Positions 35,897 to 44,808 of a DNA stretch of 64,000 bases are shown here, piece by piece; the stretch's first letter is position 1, and each line of letters begins with the position of its first letter. The position numbers were made by a program, and so were the translations under genes. Source of the stretch: Mycolicibacterium sp. HK-90 (GTDB lineage: Bacteria > Actinomycetota > Actinomycetes > Mycobacteriales > Mycobacteriaceae). Location: assembly GCF_030486405.1 (NCBI RefSeq), contig NZ_CP129613.1, forward strand, positions 4,030,001 to 4,094,000, given 5' to 3'. The notes below the pieces were generated by a model. The model saw only the letters and a program-made list of their open reading frames with translations, had not been told where the DNA came from and searched no databases.

Positions 35897-38800
35897 GTGC
35901 GCGCATCCGGCGCCTGGGTGAGGAGAGCGCGCCTGAACGGCCTGTACAACCCGGACCACGAAAAGAGCAGCTGCGGCGTCGGCTTCCTGACCCGAAAGGA
36001 CGGCGTCCAGACCCACGAGGTCATTCGCAAGCTCCATGAGGCCCTGTGCGCGGTGCCGCACCGCGGCGGAATGTCCTCGGAGGGCGTCGGCGACGGCGCG
36101 GGAGTCAACTTGGACCTGTCCCTGCGCTTCTTCGGCGAACTGACCGGCCGAGATGATCTGCAACTCGGACAGTTCGGGGTCGGCAACTTCTTTCTGCCGA
36201 CAGACCCTGAACAGCACGCTGCCGCCGAGTCGGTGATCGAACAGGCCCTTTTGGCGCAGGGCTTCACAATTCTGCTCAAACGCGATGTACCCGTCGACAA
36301 TTCAGCGATCCGGCCGGCGGCGGTCAAGTATCAGCTGCCCATTCGGCAATGGGTGTTCCTGACCTGTGCCGACGCAATCGCCGATCGCGACATCCACGAC
36401 GCGTTGATGGCCATCGAAGCCATCGCCTACACCGAACTGCCGGGACTGTATCCACTCTCGCTGAGCGCACGCACCCAGGTCCTCAAGGGCCGGCTCAACT
36501 CGAACGAGGTGGTGCCGTACTTCCGCGATCTGTCGGACCCGCGCATGGAAGTGCACTCGATGTTCTTCCATACCCGGTTCTCGACCAACACCGCGCCGAA
36601 CGCGACCATGGCCCAACCATTTCGGTTCATGGCGCACAACGGTGAACTCAACACCGACAAGAAGAACCGGCTCTCCGACAATGCGATCGCCCGCGCCCGC
36701 AACCGGGCGATCGTGCGGCCGGTCGGCCAGTCCGACAGTTGCCGCCTCGACCAGACCCTGCAGAACCGCGTGCTGGAGGACGGTCTGGACCTGGTCACCG
36801 CCGTGGTCGCGATGATGCCGCCGGCGTGGGAGAACGACACCACGCTGTCGCCGCCGGTACGGGCCATGCTGGAGTACTTCAGCCTGTACGAAGAGAAGAA
36901 CGACGGGCCCGCCGCACTGATCTTCGGCGACGGCACGATCGTCGGTGCGCGGCTGGACCGGCTGGGGCTGCGGCCGCTGCGCACCGTCGAGACCACCGAA
37001 TACCTCGGAGTGATGTCTGAGGCCGGACAGGTCTACTTCCCGCCGGAGCAGGTGGTCCGGCGCGGCCGCATCGAGGCCGGGGGCATGCTCTACTACGACC
37101 ACGCCGAACGCCGGTCCTACACCACCACCGAAGCACTGGAAAAGCTTGCAGCTCAGGCTGATTACCCGGCCATGCTCGACGCTGCCCGGATCAACCTCGG
37201 CGACGTTCCCGCCGTCGCACCCGAGAATCAACTCTCACCCGCGCGCTACCACGGTGACCTCGACCGGCATCAGCGATACGTCGCGTACTCGCTGAACCAG
37301 GAGAGCTTCAAGTTCCTGATGGACCCGATGCTGGCGACCGGCCAGGAGAAGATCTCGGCCATGGGATACGGCGCCGCGATCAACGCGCTGTCCAACCACG
37401 AGGGTGGGATCGCCCGCTACTTCTCCCAGCGGTTCGCGCAGGTGACCAACCCGCCTCTGGACAGCATCCGCGAAGCCGACGGCATGACGCTGCGGGTCGC
37501 CCTTGGCGCCAAGCCCAACAGCGGGGCCACCCCCGCCCCCCAGATCGTGGTCCCGTCACCGATTCTCACCCACCGTGACATGCTCAAGATCCGGGATCAG
37601 CAGCACAGCCCCGTGCGGCGGTTCGGCATGCGGTACCGGATCGAACTCGGCGATGCCACGGCCAACGCCACGGCATTGGTGCGCGCCATCGACGCACTGT
37701 GCGACGACGTGGAGGCGTTCGCGCGGGAGTCCGGTGGCATCGCGGTCATCTCTGATCGACACGTGGAACGCGAGCTGGCGGCGATGCCGCTCACCATCGT
37801 CATCTCGGCGATCAATCAGCGGCTGATCGAAGAGGGCCTGCGCCTGCGGGTTTCGGTGATCGCCGAGAGCGGTCAGTTGTCCTCATCGCACCACATCGCG
37901 ACGGTGCTCGGCTTCGGGGCCTCGGCGGTGTACCCGCTGGCCGTGCAGATGCGTGCCGAAGAGAAGTTCGGCGACGGGGCCGACGAGGCGTTCAAGCGGT
38001 TCGCCAAGGCCGCGGAGAAATCGCTCATGAAGACCATGGGCCGGGTCGGGTTGTGTACGGCCGAAAGCTACATCGGTGGTGAGTTCTTCGAGCCCAGCTA
38101 CCTCGACACCGGAGATCCGGTACTGCACCGCTACTTTCCGAACGTCGTCTCCCCCGTCGCCGGGGTGGGCTTCGGCACCCTGGCCGACACGGTCGCCGAC
38201 TGGCACGCCCGGGCACTGGCGGTCACCGGCGAGAAGGACATTCCACTGCTCGGCCTGTTCAAGGAGCGGGCCGAGGGCGCCGGACATTCATACGGTACGA
38301 CGGCAGTGCGCGGATTCGTCGACATGACCGAGGAGTCCATCTCATTCGGCGACGAGGCCCGGCCTGAGAACCCCGGCATGGCGGATCCGGTGTTCCTGCG
38401 GGGGTTGCCGCTGCACCAACTCGAAGGCGCGTTCGGTCTCGACGACGAGGCCTACCGCAACAACAGCTTCGACGAGCTGACCCCGCGCGCCATCAACAGC
38501 TTCGACATCACCCCCGGGTACCGAAGTTTCGTGTTCGCGATGAACACCGAGCGCACCCGGCGCCCGGCGGCGCTGCGTGATGTTCTGGCTTTTCCGGCCG
38601 ACGTCAGCTTCCTGCACACCGCCGCCGAATTCCGGACCGAACTGGGTCAGTTCCCCAGGCACGGCAACAACAGCTTCAAGGTGCGCGGCCTGAGCTGCAC
38701 GCAGGTGGGTGACGAGTTCACGCTGCGGCTGCATCACGGCCCCGGACGCCTCGGTGCGCTGGCCGATTCGCTACGGGAGCGGTTCAGCGCCGACATCCTC

Positions 38801-41377
38801 GACTCCGAGGTCATCGGCGATCGACTATGGCTGCGAGCCGCCGGTGAAGCCCTGCACTACCTGGAAAACGTGCACACCGCACCCAGCTCGATCCCGCTGG
38901 CCTCGGTACAGCCGGCCAGCGAGATCGCGTCCACCCTGGCCTCGGGAGCAATGAGTCACGGCGCCCTGGTCGCACCGGCGCACGAGGCGGTGGCACACGG
39001 CACCAACATGGTCGGCGGCCTGTCCAACTGCGGCGAGGGAGGTGAGCATCTCACCCGCTACGGCACGATCCGCGGCTCGCGCATCAAGCAGTTCGCCTCC
39101 GGGCGGTTCGGAGTGTGGGCAGGCTATCTCGCCGACCCGATGCTGCGGGAGCTGGAGATCAAGATCGGGCAAGGCGCCAAACCCGGTGAAGGCGGCCAAC
39201 TCCCGGCACCCAAGGTCACCGTGCAGATCGCCGCCGCACGTGGAGGCACCCCCGGGGTCGAATTGGTGTCCCCGCCTCCCCACCACGACACGTACTCGAT
39301 CGAGGACCTCGCCCAGCTGATCCACGACTGCAAGGCCGCTCGCGTGCGGGTCATCGTGAAGCTGGTCTCCTCCGAGGGCATCGGCACCATCGCGGTCGGG
39401 GTCGCCAAGGCCGGCGCCGACGTGATCAACGTCGCGGGCAACACCGGTGGCACCGGCGCGGCAGCCGTCACCAGCCTCAAGTACGCCGGGCGGTCCGCCG
39501 AGATCGGTGTTGCCGAGGTACATCAAGCCCTGTGCGCCAACGGTATCCGGCAGAAGGTGGTGCTGCGCTGCTCGGGTGCGCATCAAACCGCCGGCGATGT
39601 GGTGAAGTCAGCACTGCTCGGCGCCGACAGTTTCGAGTTCGGCACCACCGCGCTGATGATGCTCAAGTGCGTGATGGCCAAGAACTGCAACATCAAGTGC
39701 CCGGCCGGACTGACCACGAATGCCGAGGTGTTCGAGGGTGATCCGCGGGCATTGGCCCAGTACCTGTTGAACATCTCGCACGAGGTCCGCGAGATCCTGG
39801 CCACCCTGGGCCTGTCCTCGCTGCGCGCCGCGCGCGGGCGCAGCGATCTGCTGCATCTGCTGGATCATCCGTCGAGCATCGGCCGGCTGGACCTGCGCGC
39901 CATGCTCGCCGTCGCCGACGAGTTCGTCGTCGACGAACCGATCTACATGGAGAAGGACTACACCATCGACGACGGGTTCCTGGCCCAGCTCGATCTCGAC
40001 GGCGTGGCCATGACGCCGGTGTCGCTGACCAATCAGAACAAGAGCGTGGGCGGCCAGTTGGCGATCGACATCGAGCGGATGCTCAACCACGAGAATGCTT
40101 CCGGCACCGCTGTCACGGCCGATGACCGGGGGCGACGTTATCTGCTGCCCGACAGCGTGATGATCGCCACGACCGGATCCGCGGGCCAGAGCTACGGCGT
40201 GTTCTGCAATGACGGTATGTCCCTGGTGCACTCGGGAACCTGCAACGACGGGGTCGGCAAGAGCGCCTGCGGCGGCACGATCGTGGTTCGCTCCCCCGGC
40301 GGCGGATCGGCCGCGCCAGGGGGCAATGTGCTGATCGGCAACTTCGCCTTGTTCGGCGCTTCGGGCGGCCGCCTGTTCGTCGAGGGTGAGGCCGGTGACC
40401 GTTTCGCGGTCCGCAACTCCGGCGCCACCGCCGTCGTCGAAGGCGCCGGAGAATTCCTGTGCGAGTACATGACCAACGGCGCGGTGCTCAACATCGGCGG
40501 ATTCGGCAAGGGTGTCGCCAACGGGATGAGCGGCGGCTTCCTGTACCAGTACGACCCGACCGGTGCCCTCGGATCGAAGGTCAGCACCGACTCGGCCGTC
40601 GTCGCCCCGATCACCGGCGCCCCGTTCCACGAGGTGGCCGCGCGCACGATGCTGGAATGGCACGTCACCGCCACCGGCTCCGCCAAAGGTTCGGCACTGC
40701 TGGATGATTGGGACACCACGCGCCACCATCTGGTGTACGTGATGCCGCGGGCCCTGCTGCAGTATCAGGATTCCGATGCGATCCTGGCCGCCAAGACCCG
40801 CAAGGAACTGCTCGACGAACTCGCCACCTCGCTGGCGGCGTTTCAGGTGCACAAGTTCAAGCGGTCCTACCGTGATCGACACGTGGTACTCGGTGGATCG
40901 GTTCCCGGCTACGGTGATACCGATACCGAGGAGATGTTCGTCCTGCTCAACACCTACACGGTGCTGAACATGGCGCAGCAGCTGGTTCTTTCGCGGATGC
41001 CAGACGTGGACGATGTGGCCGACCCCCGCGTCGGCAAGGCGGTACGCAATCTCGTCTTGACCGAGGACTTCTTCCTGATCCAGAAGCTGCAGAAGCACGC
41101 CCGTGAGGCAATCGAGGTGTTCAGCGACGAAGATCTCGCGGTGTTCATCGCCCACAAGCGGATCACCGACTACAAGAACGCGCTGACGCAACGCAATGTG
41201 CTGTCGACCGACAGCCTGGGGACCTACGGCTGGATCCTGTTCCAGGACGCCAAGAACACCGAGAAGATCGGTCGGCTGCCGTCGTTCGAAGAGCTGTTCG
41301 CCCATCAGGTGATTCCGGTGATCTCCGGACCCCTCGCCGCCGGTGCGGCCCGAGCCGAACAGGTGAAGAGCGTATGA
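35897..41377 (+). CDS. Oversized glutamate synthase large-subunit-like protein under an iron box
   Basis: 1,826 aa from GTG 35897; GltB is usually about 1,500. A better ribosome site (AGGAG) precedes CTG 35933, so the true start may lie 12 codons later. Seen: class II glutaminase domain (Cys 26 in SSCGVGF, RFSTNT, NGELN, GDGAG), central domain about 470-760, FMN domain about 1005-1350, GXGXG helix about 1360-1600. The [3Fe-4S] motif is C1258-x5-C1264-x3-C1268, one residue shorter than the usual x5/x4. Extra segments: about 100 residues at 898-997 and about 205 at the C-terminus (from 1622). Known: GltB makes two glutamates from glutamine and 2-oxoglutarate using electrons from GltD. Here a diflavin reductase follows instead (ATGA overlap). 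A glutamate synthase or another amidotransferase. Confidence 0.88.
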   Translation: MRASGAWVRRARLNGLYNPDHEKSSCGVGFLTRKDGVQTHEVIRKLHEALCAVPHRGGMSSEGVGDGAGVNLDLSLRFFGELTGRDDLQLGQFGVGNFFLPTDPEQHAAAESVIEQALLAQGFTILLKRDVPVDNSAIRPAAVKYQLPIRQWVFLTCADAIADRDIHDALMAIEAIAYTELPGLYPLSLSARTQVLKGRLNSNEVVPYFRDLSDPRMEVHSMFFHTRFSTNTAPNATMAQPFRFMAHNGELNTDKKNRLSDNAIARARNRAIVRPVGQSDSCRLDQTLQNRVLEDGLDLVTAVVAMMPPAWENDTTLSPPVRAMLEYFSLYEEKNDGPAALIFGDGTIVGARLDRLGLRPLRTVETTEYLGVMSEAGQVYFPPEQVVRRGRIEAGGMLYYDHAERRSYTTTEALEKLAAQADYPAMLDAARINLGDVPAVAPENQLSPARYHGDLDRHQRYVAYSLNQESFKFLMDPMLATGQEKISAMGYGAAINALSNHEGGIARYFSQRFAQVTNPPLDSIREADGMTLRVALGAKPNSGATPAPQIVVPSPILTHRDMLKIRDQQHSPVRRFGMRYRIELGDATANATALVRAIDALCDDVEAFARESGGIAVISDRHVERELAAMPLTIVISAINQRLIEEGLRLRVSVIAESGQLSSSHHIATVLGFGASAVYPLAVQMRAEEKFGDGADEAFKRFAKAAEKSLMKTMGRVGLCTAESYIGGEFFEPSYLDTGDPVLHRYFPNVVSPVAGVGFGTLADTVADWHARALAVTGEKDIPLLGLFKERAEGAGHSYGTTAVRGFVDMTEESISFGDEARPENPGMADPVFLRGLPLHQLEGAFGLDDEAYRNNSFDELTPRAINSFDITPGYRSFVFAMNTERTRRPAALRDVLAFPADVSFLHTAAEFRTELGQFPRHGNNSFKVRGLSCTQVGDEFTLRLHHGPGRLGALADSLRERFSADILDSEVIGDRLWLRAAGEALHYLENVHTAPSSIPLASVQPASEIASTLASGAMSHGALVAPAHEAVAHGTNMVGGLSNCGEGGEHLTRYGTIRGSRIKQFASGRFGVWAGYLADPMLRELEIKIGQGAKPGEGGQLPAPKVTVQIAAARGGTPGVELVSPPPHHDTYSIEDLAQLIHDCKAARVRVIVKLVSSEGIGTIAVGVAKAGADVINVAGNTGGTGAAAVTSLKYAGRSAEIGVAEVHQALCANGIRQKVVLRCSGAHQTAGDVVKSALLGADSFEFGTTALMMLKCVMAKNCNIKCPAGLTTNAEVFEGDPRALAQYLLNISHEVREILATLGLSSLRAARGRSDLLHLLDHPSSIGRLDLRAMLAVADEFVVDEPIYMEKDYTIDDGFLAQLDLDGVAMTPVSLTNQNKSVGGQLAIDIERMLNHENASGTAVTADDRGRRYLLPDSVMIATTGSAGQSYGVFCNDGMSLVHSGTCNDGVGKSACGGTIVVRSPGGGSAAPGGNVLIGNFALFGASGGRLFVEGEAGDRFAVRNSGATAVVEGAGEFLCEYMTNGAVLNIGGFGKGVANGMSGGFLYQYDPTGALGSKVSTDSAVVAPITGAPFHEVAARTMLEWHVTATGSAKGSALLDDWDTTRHHLVYVMPRALLQYQDSDAILAAKTRKELLDELATSLAAFQVHKFKRSYRDRHVVLGGSVPGYGDTDTEEMFVLLNTYTVLNMAQQLVLSRMPDVDDVADPRVGKAVRNLVLTEDFFLIQKLQKHAREAIEVFSDEDLAVFIAHKRITDYKNALTQRNVLSTDSLGTYGWILFQDAKNTEKIGRLPSFEELFAHQVIPVISGPLAAGAARAEQVKSV

Positions 41378-43107
41378 AAATCGCGTACATCCCCGAAGAC
41401 GCTCCGTTCAACGAGGATCAGCGGGCCTGGATCTCGGGATTTCTCGCCGGGTTGCATTCCCGACTGGCGATGAGCTCCGCGGCCCCACCCCCGTCCACCG
41501 AAGCGACGGGTCCGCGCCCGGCACTGCGGGTCCTGTACGGCACCCAGACCGGTAATGCCGAAGGCGTGGCGGGTGACACCGCCGCCGCGGCCAAGGCCCA
41601 GGGGTTCGATGTGACCGTGAGCGGTCTGGACGAGATCACCCTCGAGGAGTTCGCGGGGTTGAGCTACGTCCTCATCGTGACGTCCACCTATGGCGAAGGC
41701 GAGATGCCCGACAACGCCGAATTGTTCTGGGAGGCACTGTCCTCGACGCAGGCACCGCGCCTGGAGGCGATGTCCTATGGTGTGCTGGCGCTCGGCGACA
41801 CCAGCTACGACGGGTTCTGCCAGGCAGGCAAGCTGCTGGACACCCGACTGGAACAGCTCGGCGCCAGCCGGGTCGTCGGCCGCGCCGACTGCGACGTCGA
41901 TTACGAGGCGCAGGCCGCCGAGTGGGTGCACGGCGCGGTGGGCTCTCTGGTCACGCTCGCGGGGGCGAGCGGATCACCGGGCACTCCCCCGCCGAGCACC
42001 GTGGCCCGTTCGGGCTGGACCCGGAAGAACCCGTTCTCCGCAGCGCTGCCGGTCAACCGGCTGTTGTCCGGCGCCGGTTCGGGCAAGGAGATCCGGCATT
42101 TCGAGTTCGCGCTCGCCGACAGCGGTATCGCCTATGAGGCCGGAGATGCGCTGGCAGTGGTACCGGAGAACGATCCGGCGCTCGTCGAAGCGATCGCGGC
42201 GCATTTCCGGGTCTCCACCGACACCCTTGTCGACGGCGAGCCGCTGGGTGATCTACTCGGCCATCGCTACGAGATCAGCACGCCGTCAAAGGATCTGCTG
42301 AGCGAGGTGGAGAGCCGCGCCGAGCACGAGGAGTTCTCACACGCCCTGCGCGGCGGCGTCAAGGAAGTACTGGAACGCTGGCTGTACGGCAAGGATGTGC
42401 TGGACGTCCTACGCATCGGCGGCGATGTACTCAGCCTGGAGGAGTTCGTCGGCCTGCTCAAGCCTCTGCAGCACCGGGCCTACTCCATCTCGTCGAGTTC
42501 GCTGGCCCATCCCGACAGCATCCACCTCACGGTGGCGAGCGTGCGCTACCGCAACACCGGGCGCGACCGCGGAGGAGTGTGTTCGACCTTCCTCGCCGAC
42601 CGCTGCGGTACCGCGCGAATCTTCCTGCAGCCAAACAAGTCGTTCCGGGTACCCGCCGACGATGTACCGATGATCATGGTCGGCCCCGGCACCGGCATCG
42701 CCCCGTTCCGGGCCTTCCTGCAGGAGCGCGAACAGCGCGGTGCCGATGGCAGAAATTGGTTGTTCTTCGGCGACCAGCACCGCGAGCATGACTTCATCTA
42801 CGCCGACGAGATCGCCGCCTGGCAGGATTCCGGTCTGCTCAACCGATTGGACCTGGCCTTCTCCCGCGACCAGACCGACAAGGTGTATGTGCAGACCCGG
42901 ATGCGGGAGAACGGCGCAGAACTCTTCGCCTGGCTACAGGACGGCGGCCACTTCTATGTGTGCGGCGACGCGTCCCGCATGGCCAAGGACGTCGACAGCG
43001 CCCTGCACGACATCGTCGGTGAGCACGGCGGCCTCCGCATAGATGAGGCGACCGAGTACGTCAACACCCTCAAACGGGAGAAACGGTACGTGCGCGATGT
43101 GTACTGA
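41374..43107 (+). CDS. CysJ-type diflavin NADPH reductase
   Basis: 577 aa. Seen: N-terminal segment of about 50 residues (APFNEDQRAWISGFLAGLHS, as in CysJ-type proteins), flavodoxin domain about 50-195 (YGTQTGNAE, TSTYGEGEMPDNA, LGDTSYDGFC), FAD domain with RAYSISSSS and GGVCSTFLA, NADPH domain with GPGTGIAPFRAFLQERE, and C-terminal YVRDVY. Known: CysJ, P450 reductase and relatives move electrons from NADPH through FAD and FMN to a partner. No iron-sulfur site is present. It overlaps the GltB-like gene by 4 bp and the HemS-like gene by 11 bp. No sulfite reductase CysI is nearby, so the partner is most likely the GltB-like or HemS-like protein. Confidence 0.92.
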   Translation: MKIAYIPEDAPFNEDQRAWISGFLAGLHSRLAMSSAAPPPSTEATGPRPALRVLYGTQTGNAEGVAGDTAAAAKAQGFDVTVSGLDEITLEEFAGLSYVLIVTSTYGEGEMPDNAELFWEALSSTQAPRLEAMSYGVLALGDTSYDGFCQAGKLLDTRLEQLGASRVVGRADCDVDYEAQAAEWVHGAVGSLVTLAGASGSPGTPPPSTVARSGWTRKNPFSAALPVNRLLSGAGSGKEIRHFEFALADSGIAYEAGDALAVVPENDPALVEAIAAHFRVSTDTLVDGEPLGDLLGHRYEISTPSKDLLSEVESRAEHEEFSHALRGGVKEVLERWLYGKDVLDVLRIGGDVLSLEEFVGLLKPLQHRAYSISSSSLAHPDSIHLTVASVRYRNTGRDRGGVCSTFLADRCGTARIFLQPNKSFRVPADDVPMIMVGPGTGIAPFRAFLQEREQRGADGRNWLFFGDQHREHDFIYADEIAAWQDSGLLNRLDLAFSRDQTDKVYVQTRMRENGAELFAWLQDGGHFYVCGDASRMAKDVDSALHDIVGEHGGLRIDEATEYVNTLKREKRYVRDVY

Positions 43108-43936
43108 GGGGCGACGCTGCCCGAACTGCCCCGCCAAGCGGATTGTGGCCGGGCCCAAGATCATTGCCCAGGCTCTCCCATTCCTCGGCACCGTGGTGTC
43201 CGTCACCGCGAACGATGCCGCACTGCTCAGCCATACCGGCGCGTACCTGGCACCGGCCCTTCCGGGCGAGGCGCTGCGCTGCGGCGACGAGTACATCGGG
43301 CTCCGGCTGCACCCGGCGTTGATCCGCGACACATTCCTCACGTCGCGGGCCCTGACGTTAGCCGGCGAAACCGGAACTCACCGCGCGTATTTCACGCCTC
43401 TGTCGGACAGCCTTTCCATTCAGGCACTCGAAGCGGCGCCTGCCGGAGACACCGAACCGGTTGAGCCCATCGACTGGTCGGCAGTGAACTGGAGCGACAC
43501 CGACCAGCTGACCCACCTGGATGCGCTCACTCCCGAGCGTTACCAGGTGTTGCCCTTCACCGGCGCGCGCCAGATCGACCCACGCGTCGTACCTCATCTG
43601 CTCGCCCACATCGTCGACATGGACCTCCCCTTCACCGTCGGCGTTCCCGCCGGCGGATGCGTGCAGTTCCACCGCGGCCGGGCCGCGATGTTCGACGGAT
43701 CCGGCCCGCATTTCTCGGTGGTGTTCGGCGCCGCCCGATACGTGATGGATCCGGTGTTCGTGGCGGAATGCTGGGTGACGCAGGCGCCGAGCGCCGTCGG
43801 GCTGACGTCCGCCCTGGAGCTATATGACCACAGCAACCGCTGCATCACCGTCATCACCCAGACCGGTCCGCTGTGCGAACATCTGCACGAGGCCTGGGAA
43901 GCGATCGCGGCGTCGCTGCCCGAGTGCGAGCGATAG
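43097..43936 (+). CDS. HemS/ChuS-type heme-handling protein
   Basis: 279 aa (HemS is about 345). Seen: two HemS repeats: the first at about 25-110 (LPFLGTVVSVTANDAALLSHTG), the second at about 130-270 (DTDQLTHLDAL, VPAGGCVQFHRG, ECWVTQAPSAVGLTSALELYD). The position of the HemS axial His in the TDxHQFF motif reads D here (SDTDQLT), so heme ligation may differ. N-terminal MCTEGRRCPNC has three Cys (2, 8, 11) not usual in HemS. Known: HemS/ChuS bind and can degrade heme, taking electrons from reductases. ATG 43097 overlaps the reductase end by 11 bp. Confidence 0.78.
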   Translation: MCTEGRRCPNCPAKRIVAGPKIIAQALPFLGTVVSVTANDAALLSHTGAYLAPALPGEALRCGDEYIGLRLHPALIRDTFLTSRALTLAGETGTHRAYFTPLSDSLSIQALEAAPAGDTEPVEPIDWSAVNWSDTDQLTHLDALTPERYQVLPFTGARQIDPRVVPHLLAHIVDMDLPFTVGVPAGGCVQFHRGRAAMFDGSGPHFSVVFGAARYVMDPVFVAECWVTQAPSAVGLTSALELYDHSNRCITVITQTGPLCEHLHEAWEAIAASLPECER

Positions 43937-43947
43937 ATTCAGCGGCA

Positions 43948-44088
43948 CTACCGCATGAGCAGCGCGGCCTCATGTGGGGTGACCAAGCGCTCCTGCTTGG
44001 CGGGATACCGCCGGCTCTTGATGGGGCAACGGATCAACGAGAGGGCGATCCGCGCGGGTCGCGTGTCAACTGTTCGGCTGATGTACAC
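43948..44088 (-). CDS. Possible small protein, 46 aa
   Basis: Reading the minus strand from GTG 44088 gives 46 residues, basic and Cys/Arg-containing (ALSLIRCPIKSRRYPAKQER, ending ALLMR). Third codon positions are nearly all G/C, as in real genes here, and GGAGTG lies about 9 bp upstream. It sits between the convergent HemS-like gene and the small secreted protein gene on the same strand. No homologue recognised, and the length is short enough to arise by chance. Confidence 0.3.
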   Translation of the reverse strand: MYISRTVDTRPARIALSLIRCPIKSRRYPAKQERLVTPHEAALLMR

Positions 44089-44163
44089 GGCGGTTCACTC
44101 CGTTCCTCTGGTTGACCAGTTCTCGGCTCGGTATCGGATACACGGTTCGTGGGGACCCGGGGT

Positions 44164-44508
44164 TCACGGGTCGCCGGGCAGCACCGGCACCCCGGGGATC
44201 ATCGGGTAGGCCCCGGTGGGCTGCTCAACAGTGCCGACCGGTTGCTGAACAATGCCGGCCGGTCCGCCGAGAGCGGGTTGAGCAGGAGGGCCTCCGGTCA
44301 GGATCGAGAACAGCGACGCGTAGTCGTCGATGGCGCTGACCAACGCACCAGGGTCGAACGGCACCGCGGGCGCCTGGTCGTCGGTGGCAAGCGGCGTCCG
44401 GGGCGCGGCTGTGGCGGATGCGTTGCTCACCGCCAGGACCGCCAATGGACCCGCGAGGATCAACGCCGCATACCCGAGTCGCCGGCCAAACGCGCTATAT
44501 GCAGACAT
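44164..44508 (-). CDS. Small secreted protein, hypothetical
   Basis: 114 aa. Seen: Sec signal peptide (GRRLGYAALILAGPLAVLAV core, ATAAP cleavage near residue 35), then an 80-residue mature part rich in Pro, Gly and Ala, without Cys. No family recognised. Start ATG at 44508 with GGAG upstream; an inverted repeat (GTGCA-N4-TGCAC) sits at 44534-44547, just upstream. Confidence 0.65.
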   Translation of the reverse strand: MSAYSAFGRRLGYAALILAGPLAVLAVSNASATAAPRTPLATDDQAPAVPFDPGALVSAIDDYASLFSILTGGPPAQPALGGPAGIVQQPVGTVEQPTGAYPMIPGVPVLPGDP

Positions 44509-44533
44509 GCTGATCTCCTCGATCTGACGTGAG

Positions 44534-44547
44534 GTGCATTAGTGCAC
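44534..44547. promoter_or_regulatory. Short palindrome upstream of the small secreted protein gene
   Basis: GTGCA-TTAG-TGCAC, perfect 5-bp arms with a 4-bp spacer, 26-39 bp upstream of the ATG at 44508. The place suits an operator but no regulator is linked. Chance occurrence is possible. Confidence 0.3.
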
Positions 44548-44808
44548 TTGAGTCACTTTGGAAACACTGGTCTGCAACGGTCACATTTGGGGCACGACAG
44601 CGTCACAAATCGCACCCTATGGCGTGGCTTTGCCTATACCCGACAGCAGCTGTGAGAGCCTGCCGCACCCGTGGGCGAGGCGCGGGCCCGTCGGTTGCCA
44701 CAACAGGGACGACGGTTGTTTGAGATCGGAACTACCTGGTTGTTTGTCGCGTCAATATCGTCCAACTGCCTTTGCCCACATTGATACGGTGCGGCGAGAG
44801 GAACGGGG
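44548..44808. other. Intergenic region with no gene
   Basis: About 260 bp between the divergent small secreted protein and lipoprotein genes. AT content is above the local average, as for promoter DNA. No RNA gene, repeat or convincing open frame was seen. AGAGGAACGGG before 44809 serves the lipoprotein gene. Confidence 0.6.

Noticed and set aside
39608-41305. Minus-strand 565-aa frame inside the GltB-like gene
   Set aside because: Antisense shadow of the GltB C-terminal half; no ribosome site or domain.
41374-43107. Reductase as part of an assimilatory sulfite reductase
   Set aside because: No CysI-like hemoprotein or sulfate-assimilation gene is in the window, and the gene is coupled to GltB-like and HemS-like genes.
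43955-44209. Plus-strand 84-aa frame after the HemS-like gene
   Set aside because: Ends in Gly/Pro low complexity antisense to the small secreted protein; no ribosome site.
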